NCBI GenBank assembly: GCA_000335715.1
Contig: AMYZ01000003.1
Location: forward strand, 1-64,000
Source: a beta proteobacterium L13
GTDB lineage: Bacteria > Pseudomonadota > Gammaproteobacteria > Burkholderiales > Chromobacteriaceae
Direction: 5' to 3'
DNA length: 64,000 nt
Notes under the pieces: generated by a model
What the model was told of the DNA's origin: nothing
Database searches by the model: none
The model's input: the letters and a program-made list of their open reading frames with translations, nothing else
Part shown: positions 57,057 to 64,000 of the stretch, one piece after another
Layout: the number at the start of each line of letters is the position of its first letter
Numbering within the stretch: position 1 is the stretch's first letter
Made by a program: the position numbers and the translations under genes

Positions 57057-57287
57057 GTACAACTCCTTACAGTTGCACCAAGTCTAGGCAGCGCTAGCTT
57101 TCATTTCCCTTTCACTGTCTGACAGCCGGGCAGCGGTGGTGCAAGAAAGCCGCAATCTGCCCCTGACAGGTGCTTGGCAGGCCGCTATCGGGTGATACGA
57201 TGAAAAGACAACACAGCAATAAATGCGGCCAACCCCAACCCTGGGTGGCATGGTGGGTATGGCCGTACACCCTATACAGAGAGCACG

Positions 57288-57956
57288 ATGAGACTGCTGC
57301 TAGTAGAAGATAACCACGACATTGCCACCTGGCTGCAAAAGGCGCTGAGCGCGGCCGGCCACGCGGTGGATATTGCGCCGGATGGTGTGCAGGCCGACCA
57401 GCTGCTGGCTTACGAGCCTTATTCGCTGGTCATTCTGGACATCGGCCTGCCGCGCATGGACGGTTTCGAGGTGCTCAAGCGCCTGCGCCGCCGTGGCAAC
57501 CGCGTGCCGGTGCTGGTGCTCACCGCGCAGTCCGGCATCGATGCGCGGGTGCACGGCCTGGACCTGGGCGCGGACGACTACCTGGGCAAGCCCTTCGAGC
57601 TGGCCGAGCTGGAAGCGCGCGTGCGCGCCCTGCTGCGCCGTGCCCAGGGCAGCGAGGGTGGCGTGCTGCAATGTGGCGAGCTGGCCTTCGAGCCTGCGCA
57701 CAAGCGCTTTACCGTGTGCGGCCAACCCTTGGCGCTGACGCCGCGCGAGATGGCGGTGCTGGAAGTGCTGCTGTACCGCCAGGGCAAGCCGGTGAGCAAA
57801 GAGGTACTGGCCGACCAGATCGTGCGGCTGGACCAGGACCTGAGCCCGGACGCCATGGAAATCTACGTGCACCGCCTGCGCAAGAAGCTGGCCGGTAGCG
57901 GCGTGGCCATCCTGACCCTGCGCGGGCTGGGCTATATGCTGGACGTGGCCAAATGA
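57288..57956 (+). CDS. tctD: OmpR-family response regulator TctD
   Basis: A 222-residue activator of the tricarboxylate transporter genes. Receiver domain with acidic residues near 8 and 11, phospho-acceptor Asp51 and Lys in GADDYLGKPF; C-terminal winged helix (FTVCGQPLALTPREMAVLEV and EIYVHRLRKKLAGSGV). The ATG of tctE overlaps its stop by four bases. Divergent from the binding-protein and tctCBA genes. A copy of the GCGGCCAAC motif lies in its upstream region (57225) and one inside it (57720). Confidence 0.92.
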   Translation: MRLLLVEDNHDIATWLQKALSAAGHAVDIAPDGVQADQLLAYEPYSLVILDIGLPRMDGFEVLKRLRRRGNRVPVLVLTAQSGIDARVHGLDLGADDYLGKPFELAELEARVRALLRRAQGSEGGVLQCGELAFEPAHKRFTVCGQPLALTPREMAVLEVLLYRQGKPVSKEVLADQIVRLDQDLSPDAMEIYVHRLRKKLAGSGVAILTLRGLGYMLDVAK

Positions 57957-59362
57957 CACTCTCGCTGCGGCGCCAGCTGGTGCAATGGGTAGTCATCCCG
58001 CTGATCCCGCTGGCGGCAGCAACGGCCTGGCTGGCGCAGGACAACGCGCGCGAGGCGGCCAACGCAGCCTTCGACCGCACCTTGCAGGCTTCGGCGCGCA
58101 GCATTGCCGAGCGCATCGTGGTGCAGGACGGCGAGCTGGTGGTGGATATCCCGGTGGCCGCGCTGGAAATGTTCGACCCGCACTTCCAGGACCGCGTGTT
58201 CTACCGCATCGGCTTTGCCGGCGGCTCCACCATTACCGGCGACGCCGACCTGCCACTGCCGGCCACCCTGCCCGGCGCCGGCGAGCTGCGCTTTTACGAT
58301 GCCAGCTTTCGCGACGAAGCCATCCGCAGCGTGGCGCTGGCGGTACCGCTGTACTACGCTGGCAGCCAGCGCTTGCTGCTGGTGCAGGTAGGTGAAACCA
58401 CGCTGTCGCGCGCCTCGCTGGCGCGGCGGCTGTTTACCGAATCGCTGGCGCAGCAATGGCTGATCGGCGCCGTGGCGGCGCTGTTGGTGGCCATTGGCAT
58501 CAACCGCGCGCTGCGCCCGCTGGGCCGCCTGCGCAGCACGTTGAAAGCGCGTGCTGGCGACCCGTCGCTACAGCTGGATGTCGGCAGCGTGCAAAAAGAG
58601 CTGCAGCCCTTGGTGATGGCGCTGAACACCGCGCTGTCCGAGCTGGAAAACCAGCTGTCCATTCGCCAGCGCTTTATTGCCGACGCCGCCCACCAGCTAC
58701 GCACGCCGCTTACCCTGCTGAAAACCCAGGCCGAATATACCCAGCGCCAGCCCGACCCTGCCGAGCAGCAAGCCGGCCTGGCCGCGCTGGTGCACTCTAC
58801 CGACCAGGTGATTCGCCTGGCCAACCAACTGCTGGCGCTATCGCGTGCCGAGCCTGGCCCGGCGCAGCACGAAACGCGCGAGCTGGACGTGGCCGAGCTG
58901 GCGCGCGAAGTGACCATGGACTTTGTCATGGTGGCGCTGGACAAGGCGCTGGACCTGGGCTACGAGGGCGACGATAGCGCCCTGCTGTGCGGCCAACCTT
59001 TGCTGCTGCGCGAAATGCTGTCCAACCTGATCGACAACGCCGTGCGCTACACCCCGGCCGGTGGCGAAATTACGGTATCTGCGTGGCAGCGTGGCAGCGA
59101 GGTCGAGCTGGTGATCTGCGACAGTGGCCCGGGTATCCCGCCAGAAGAGCAATCGCTGGTGTTCGAGCGCTTTTACCGCGGCCAGCAGGCGGGTGGCGAT
59201 GGCTGCGGCCTGGGCCTGGCCATCGTGCGCGAGATCGTGCGTGGCCATGCCGGGCAAATAAGGCTGGAGTCCGGCAGCGTGGGTGGTTTGCGCATCGTCA
59301 TTACCTTGCCACGCCAGCCACCGCCACCACCCGGTGACGCGTTACACTCCGGCCTGCACTGA
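57953..59362 (+). CDS. tctE: Sensor histidine kinase TctE
   Basis: The 469-residue membrane kinase partner of TctD: TM1 (about 9-28), a periplasmic domain of the two-component-sensor N-terminal type (30-165), TM2 (about 168-185), H-box FIADAAHQLRTPLTLLKTQA with His247, N-box NLIDNAVRYTPAG, G boxes DSGPGIP and GDGCGLGLAIV. Probably senses citrate-like compounds directly or through a binding protein. Confidence 0.92.
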   Translation: MTLSLRRQLVQWVVIPLIPLAAATAWLAQDNAREAANAAFDRTLQASARSIAERIVVQDGELVVDIPVAALEMFDPHFQDRVFYRIGFAGGSTITGDADLPLPATLPGAGELRFYDASFRDEAIRSVALAVPLYYAGSQRLLLVQVGETTLSRASLARRLFTESLAQQWLIGAVAALLVAIGINRALRPLGRLRSTLKARAGDPSLQLDVGSVQKELQPLVMALNTALSELENQLSIRQRFIADAAHQLRTPLTLLKTQAEYTQRQPDPAEQQAGLAALVHSTDQVIRLANQLLALSRAEPGPAQHETRELDVAELAREVTMDFVMVALDKALDLGYEGDDSALLCGQPLLLREMLSNLIDNAVRYTPAGGEITVSAWQRGSEVELVICDSGPGIPPEEQSLVFERFYRGQQAGGDGCGLGLAIVREIVRGHAGQIRLESGSVGGLRIVITLPRQPPPPPGDALHSGLH

Positions 59363-59383
59363 ACCACGGAATACACAGACACC

Positions 59384-62300
59384 ATGCCCCTGCGCCCACG
59401 ATACCTGCTTGCCACCCTGCCCCTGCTGGCTCGCCCCGGCCTGGCGGCAGAGCGCGGGGGGCACTTGCCGGGGCCATGGCTGCTCAGTGCCGCGCTGGCG
59501 GTGCTGGCGGGCGGTTTGTTGTGGCTGGCCTGGCGCCGCCACCGCCATGCCCAGGCCCTGCAGGCCCAGCATCGACGCATGCAAAACCAGCAGGCCACCT
59601 TGCTGCAAAGCCTGGGTGAAGGCGTGTGGGGCTCGGATATGGACGGGCGCTGCATTTTTGTGAACGATGCGGCACTTTCCATGCTGGGCTACACCCGCGA
59701 GGAGCTGGCACAGCGCAGCGCCCACGAGCTGGTACACCACCATTACCCGGATGGCCGCCCCTACCCGGTGGCCGACTGCCCGGTGACGCAAACCATGCTG
59801 GACGGCCAGCCGCGCTCTTGCGACGAATACCTGATCTGCAAGGACGGCAGCTTTCTGCCGGTGTGGATGACGGTAACGGCGCTGTGCGAGGACGGCCGCC
59901 AGACCGGCGTGGTGACCACCTTCAAGAATATCCGCGCCCAGAAAGCGGCCACCCAGCAGATTCACCGCCTCAACCAGGCCTACGCGGCTCTGTCGTTTAC
60001 CAACCAGACCATCGTACGCGAGCAAGACCCGCAGCGCCTGTTCGAGCGTATTTGCGAGATCGCCGTACAGCACGGCGGCCAGCGCATGGCGTGGATAGGC
60101 CGGCACGATGCCGACGCCCGATACCTGCAGCCTCTGGCGGTGTACGGGAGTGGCGCGGAGTATCTGGACGAAATTACCGTGTGGACACGGCCGGACAAAA
60201 CCGAAAGCCACGGCGCGGCCTCGCGCGCGGTGATCGAGCAGCAGCCGGTGGTGATCCCCAGTTTTCGCGAGCTGGCGCGCCAGCTACTGGCCGGGCAGCC
60301 AGACCTGGCCGAGCAATGGGTACAGCGTATCGAGCGTTTTGGCTGGGGCGCCACGGCTGCGTTTCCTATCCGCTACGGTGGTGACGCAGAGCTGGTGCTG
60401 GCGGTGTATTACGGCGCCGATTTCGAGTTTGACCAGCAGCTGGTCGACCTGTTTGGCGAAATGGCCAGCGATATCGGCTACGCGCTGGACCGTATCGCCA
60501 TGCAGCAAGAGCAGGTACGCAGCCGGCGGCTGGAAGAAACCCGCGCCTTTTTACTGGAGTGCATGAACAGCGACCCGCCGCTGCTGCAAGGCCTGCAACG
60601 GGTGGCCAGCTATCTGCAAACCCTGCTGCAGCGCCGTTGTACTTTCCGCCTGCCAGACGACACGGCACCACCACCGGCAGGCTGTATATGCCTGCCGGTC
60701 CCTGCGCTGGATGGCCATATGCTGGTCGAGCTGTATATCGAAGGCCAGGCCGACGAAGCGCTGGACCCGCACGACGAGCACCTGCTGCATAGCGTCCGCC
60801 ACCTGGTAGCACTGGCCATCGAGCGCAAGCAGGCAGTGACCCGGCTGCAGTTGGCCGCCAGCGTGTTCAGCCACTCCAGCGAAGGCATCATGCTCACCAC
60901 CCCGCAGGGGCAGATCGTGGAGGTAAACCCGGCGTTCTCGCGCATCACCGGCTACCCGCGGGAAGAGGTGCTGGGGCACAACCCGAACATGCTGTCATCC
61001 GGGCGGCACGACGACGACTTTTACCAGCAAATGTGGCAAACCCTGCGTGAGCAAGGCTTGTGGCAAGGCGAGATCTGGAACCGCCGCCGCGATGGCAATA
61101 GCTACCCCGAGCAGCTGACCGTGTCGGCCGTGTACGACAGTAGCGGCCAACTTAGCCATTACCTGGGCGTGTTCTCCGATATTTCCTTGCTGAAACAGCA
61201 AGAGGCCCGCTTGCAAAGAATGGCGTACTACGACGCGCTCACCGAGCTGCCCAACCGCGTGCTGCTGGCCGACCGCATGCAGCAGGCACTGGCACACACG
61301 CGGCGTAGCCAGCACCTCTTGGGTGTCTGTTATCTGGATCTGGATGGCTTCAAGCCGGTAAACGACCGCCACGGCCACCAGATGGGCGACCAGGTGCTGG
61401 TGGCGCTGGCCGAGCGCCTGCGCCAGCTGGTACACGGTGGCGATACCGTGGCGCGGCTAGGCGGGGACGAATTCGTGATCCTGCTCACCGAGCTGGCCAG
61501 CCCGGCGCAATGCGAGCACGCCTTGCAAAGCCTGCTGCACGAGATCGCCCGCCCCTTGCAGCTGGGCGAGCTGCAGCTGCAACTGACCGCCAGCATCGGC
61601 GCCACGCTGTTTCCCTACGATGACTGCGACGCCGATACCCTGCTGCGCCACGCCGATCAGGCCATGTACCAGGCCAAGCAGCAGGGGCGGCACCGTTACC
61701 AGCTGTTTGACAGCCAGCAGGCGCGCCAGCAGCGCAACCACAGCGAACAGCAGGCCAGGGTTGGCGATGCGCTGGCGGGGGGCGAGCTGTGCCTGTATTA
61801 CCAGCCCAAGGTCAATATGCAGGATGGCCGCATCGTGGGTGCCGAGGCGCTGCTGCGCTGGCAGCACCCGGCATTGGGCCTGTTGCTGCCCGGGGCGTTT
61901 TTGCCGCTGATCGAGGACAGCCCTCTGATTGTCAGCGTGGGGCAATGGGTGATCGATACCGCGCTGGCCCAGCTGGCCATGTGGCAGCGCGAAGGCGTGC
62001 AGCTGACCGTGAGCGTGAATGTGGCCGCCAGCCAGCTGCAACAGCCCGATTTTGCCGCCCAGCTGGCTCACAGCCTGGCGCGCTACCCGGCGCTGTCACC
62101 GCAGTATCTGGAGCTGGAAATCCTGGAAAGCGCGGCCTTGCACGATATGGGTCAGGTATCCGAGGTGATGCAGGCTTGCCAGGCGCTGGGCGTGAGCTTT
62201 GCGCTGGATGACTTTGGCACGGGCTATTCGTCCCTTACCTACTGCAAACGCTTGCCGGCATCGCTGCTGAAGATAGACCAGTCTTTTGTGCGCGACATGC

Positions 62301-62539
62301 TGGTGAACAGCGAAGACCGCGCACTGGTAGAAGGCGTGATCAGCCTGGCACGCGCCTTTGGCCGTGATGTGATTGCCGAAGGCGTGGAAACCATCGCCCA
62401 TGCGCATGCGCTGCGCAGCCTGGGCTGCCACCTGGGCCAGGGCTACGGTATTGCCCGGCCCATGCCTGCTGCCGATTTGCCCGGTTGGGCGGCGGCGTGG
62501 CCGGCATCGGCAGAATGCCACGCCATGCTGCAAGGCTGA
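59384..62539 (+). CDS. Diguanylate cyclase/phosphodiesterase with PAS and GAF sensors
   Basis: A 1051-residue c-di-GMP signalling protein. Order: N-terminal leader and TM (about 28-50), PAS (about 65-190), GAF (about 205-360), a second degenerate GAF (about 380-480), PAS with PAC (about 485-610), GGDEF domain with intact GGDEF at 693-697, and EAL domain with EAL at 821-823 and DDFGTGYSSL. The RxxD inhibitory site before GGDEF is absent (HGGD instead). Both domains look catalytically competent, so net activity cannot be told. It follows tctE by 21 bases and may be co-transcribed, linking carboxylate sensing to c-di-GMP. Confidence 0.9.
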   Translation: MPLRPRYLLATLPLLARPGLAAERGGHLPGPWLLSAALAVLAGGLLWLAWRRHRHAQALQAQHRRMQNQQATLLQSLGEGVWGSDMDGRCIFVNDAALSMLGYTREELAQRSAHELVHHHYPDGRPYPVADCPVTQTMLDGQPRSCDEYLICKDGSFLPVWMTVTALCEDGRQTGVVTTFKNIRAQKAATQQIHRLNQAYAALSFTNQTIVREQDPQRLFERICEIAVQHGGQRMAWIGRHDADARYLQPLAVYGSGAEYLDEITVWTRPDKTESHGAASRAVIEQQPVVIPSFRELARQLLAGQPDLAEQWVQRIERFGWGATAAFPIRYGGDAELVLAVYYGADFEFDQQLVDLFGEMASDIGYALDRIAMQQEQVRSRRLEETRAFLLECMNSDPPLLQGLQRVASYLQTLLQRRCTFRLPDDTAPPPAGCICLPVPALDGHMLVELYIEGQADEALDPHDEHLLHSVRHLVALAIERKQAVTRLQLAASVFSHSSEGIMLTTPQGQIVEVNPAFSRITGYPREEVLGHNPNMLSSGRHDDDFYQQMWQTLREQGLWQGEIWNRRRDGNSYPEQLTVSAVYDSSGQLSHYLGVFSDISLLKQQEARLQRMAYYDALTELPNRVLLADRMQQALAHTRRSQHLLGVCYLDLDGFKPVNDRHGHQMGDQVLVALAERLRQLVHGGDTVARLGGDEFVILLTELASPAQCEHALQSLLHEIARPLQLGELQLQLTASIGATLFPYDDCDADTLLRHADQAMYQAKQQGRHRYQLFDSQQARQQRNHSEQQARVGDALAGGELCLYYQPKVNMQDGRIVGAEALLRWQHPALGLLLPGAFLPLIEDSPLIVSVGQWVIDTALAQLAMWQREGVQLTVSVNVAASQLQQPDFAAQLAHSLARYPALSPQYLELEILESAALHDMGQVSEVMQACQALGVSFALDDFGTGYSSLTYCKRLPASLLKIDQSFVRDMLVNSEDRALVEGVISLARAFGRDVIAEGVETIAHAHALRSLGCHLGQGYGIARPMPAADLPGWAAAWPASAECHAMLQG

Positions 62540-62571
62540 ACGTGGCCGGGCCAGGGTTGGCCGCAAAACAA

Positions 62572-62599
62572 AACGCCACTGCCGGCAGGCAGTGGCGTT
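62572..62599. terminator. Hairpin terminator between the c-di-GMP gene and pyrI
   Basis: A perfect 12-bp stem AACGCCACTGCC with its complement and a GGCA loop. On the minus strand TTTTGTTTT follows, so it ends the pyrBI transcript. A GTTGGCCGC copy lies next to it at 62556. Confidence 0.85.
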
Positions 62600-62662
62600 C
62601 GTCATGTTGTCACCGCTACCGCATCGTGGCGGTAGCTGGTTATCTATTTCCCTCTGTACGAC

Positions 62663-63130
62663 TTAGCGCACGGCGACAACAATATCCTTGCTGAACACCT
62701 TTTCGCAATACTTGCATTTCATTTTTGTGTCATGTTCGGTGACGCGCACGCTGAAATGGCTCTGTACCGGCTCCACATGCGACACACAATTGGAGTTGGG
62801 GCAGGCAAACAGGTCGGTAACCTCGGCCGGAATGGCCAGCTTCTGTTTGCGCACCACCTCGAAGTTTTCGATCACGCTTACCGTGCACTTGGGGGCCAGC
62901 AGCGCCAGCTCGTTGGCCTGGCCTTCGGTCAGCACCAGGTTTTCCACCTTGATCAGGTCTTTGTTTCCCATGTGGCCGCTGGACAGGTTCAGGCCCACGG
63001 TGACGCGTTCGCCGTAGCTGGTCAGCTCGAACAGGTCCAGAATGCGCAGCCCCAGGCCGGCGGGGATATGGTCGATCACGGTACCGTTTTTCAGCGCCTC
63101 GACATTACGGGCGTAGACTTTTTCGCTCAT
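62663..63130 (-). CDS. pyrI: Aspartate carbamoyltransferase regulatory chain
   Basis: Binds CTP and ATP and transmits allosteric control to PyrB. The 155-residue protein has the allosteric domain (GTVIDHIPAGLGLRILDLFE, TVGLNLSSGHMGNKDLIKVE) and the zinc domain with Cys110, Cys115, Cys139 and Cys142 (CPNSNC and CKYC). The start is the ATG at 63130, six bases after AAAGGA; a GTG five codons earlier overlaps the pyrB stop. Twelve bases after pyrB. Confidence 0.96.
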   Translation of the reverse strand: MSEKVYARNVEALKNGTVIDHIPAGLGLRILDLFELTSYGERVTVGLNLSSGHMGNKDLIKVENLVLTEGQANELALLAPKCTVSVIENFEVVRKQKLAIPAEVTDLFACPNSNCVSHVEPVQSHFSVRVTEHDTKMKCKYCEKVFSKDIVVAVR

Positions 63131-63141
63131 GGTTTTTCCTT

Positions 63142-64000
63142 TCACACCGTTTCGTTCAGTACCAGCGACAGCAGCGCCTGGCGGGCGTACACGCCGTTTT
63201 TCGCCTGCTCGAAGTAGTAGGCGTGCGGGGTGGCGTCCACGTCGGTAGCGATTTCGTCCACGCGCGGCAGCGGGTGCAGGATCTTCATATTGGGGCGGGC
63301 GTGGCGCAGCATGTCGGCGCGCAGCACGAACTGGCCCTGTATCTTCTGGTACTCGGCCTCGTCAAAGCGCTCGCGCTGTACGCGGGTCATGTACAGGATA
63401 TCGATGTGCGGGATCACTTCTTCGATGGTGCTGGCAATGGTGTAGCTGATGCCGCGCTCGTCCAGCTCCTCGCACAGGTAGTCCGGCATGGCCAGCGCCT
63501 CGGGGCCGACAAAATAGAACTTGGCGCCGAACAGCGACAGCGCCTGTGCCAGCGAGTGCACGGTACGGCCGTATTTCAGGTCGCCGACAAAGGCCACGGT
63601 CAGGTTGTCCAGCCTGCCCTGGGTTTCGCGCAGGGTAAACAGGTCCAGCAGGGTTTGCGACGGGTGCTGGTTGGCGCCGTCGCCACCGTTGATGATGGGC
63701 ACGGCAGAGAACTCGCTGGCCACGCGGGCGGCGCCCTCTTTCGGGTGGCGCATCACGATGGCGTCGGTATAGCTGCTGATGATGCGCACGGTATCGGCCA
63801 GGGTTTCACCCTTCTTGGTAGACGTGCTGGCGGCGTCGGAGAAGCCGATCACGGTGCCGCCCAGGCGCTGCACGGCGGTTTCGAACGACAGGCGGGTGCG
63901 GGTGGACGGTTCGAAAAAGCAGGTGGCGATCAGGCGGCCCTGCAGCAGGTCGGCGCGCGGGTTGGCTTTCAGGCGCGCGGCGGTTTCCACCACCAGCTCC
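63142..64000 (-). CDS. pyrB: Aspartate carbamoyltransferase catalytic chain (5' end outside window)
   Basis: Condenses carbamoyl phosphate and aspartate in pyrimidine synthesis. About 286 residues are present; by comparison with the 311-residue E. coli protein about 25 N-terminal residues lie beyond 64000. Carbamoyl-phosphate site [35 protein letters not shown], and aspartate-site [15 protein letters not shown] are intact. Co-transcribed with pyrI, so the enzyme is the class B type with regulatory subunits. Confidence 0.96.
   Translation of the reverse strand, partial: ELVVETAARLKANPRADLLQGRLIATCFFEPSTRTRLSFETAVQRLGGTVIGFSDAASTSTKKGETLADTVRIISSYTDAIVMRHPKEGAARVASEFSAVPIINGGDGANQHPSQTLLDLFTLRETQGRLDNLTVAFVGDLKYGRTVHSLAQALSLFGAKFYFVGPEALAMPDYLCEELDERGISYTIASTIEEVIPHIDILYMTRVQRERFDEAEYQKIQGQFVLRADMLRHARPNMKILHPLPRVDEIATDVDATPHAYYFEQAKNGVYARQALLSLVLNETV

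Overview
The window looks like chromosomal DNA from a high-GC betaproteobacterium of the order Neisseriales, most likely Chromobacteriaceae (Vogesella, Aquitalea or Chromobacterium-like). This rests on recognised gene families (pyrBI, a hut locus with HutC, waaA-waaC, TctCBA with TctDE, several PAS or HAMP chemoreceptors) and overall style. No rRNA, tRNA or CRISPR array was seen.

Layout. 0.2-4 kb: secreted beta-carbonic anhydrase, EamA transporter, chemoreceptor. 4-10.7 kb: one tight operon with a TAXI-type TRAP binding protein, fused TRAP permease, DUF1850 protein and a DctB/DctD-type two-component system, with a textbook sigma-54 promoter at its head. 10.9-18.9 kb: LhgO-like oxidase, a three-gene operon (MOSC, solute-binding protein, SRPBCC-like), soluble PAS chemoreceptor, questin-oxidase-like protein, AraC regulator and an Fsr-like MFS pump. 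19-23 kb: a patchy region with a broken IS110-type transposase, unrecognised proteins, and an AT-rich toxin-tail/immunity remnant. 23-30 kb: hutH, hutU, hutG, hutI and the repressor hutC, with two HutC-type operators and unusual CGTGG-rich repeats between the genes. 30-39.9 kb: mutarotase, waaA-waaC, a glycosyltransferase, an LD-carboxypeptidase-like gene, rsmE and an inositol-monophosphatase-family gene. The intergenic DNA around 34.5-36.1 kb is crowded with DnaA boxes. 39.9-47 kb: three EamA/RarD transporters, MarR, a VOC protein and an operon of two double-GNAT proteins plus an AlaX editing protein. 47.3-50.8 kb: fused indolepyruvate ferredoxin oxidoreductase. 51-62.5 kb: tricarboxylate transporter tctCBA with a frameshifted AbrB-family gene, a solute-binding protein, tctDE and a large GGDEF/EAL protein. 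62.6-64 kb: pyrI and a truncated pyrB.

The most striking signal is not a gene. The non-palindromic motif TGCGGCCAACC (core GCGGCCAAC) and its complement occur about 65 times by eye, roughly once per kb, in genes and between them, on both strands. About one copy would be expected by chance. Several copies form close inverted pairs at gene ends, as Neisseria DNA uptake sequences do, but the motif is unlike the Neisseriaceae uptake sequences I know. I propose it as a lineage-specific DNA uptake sequence. Coordinates of starts were revised from the longest open frames wherever a ribosome binding site or family alignment favoured an internal start.
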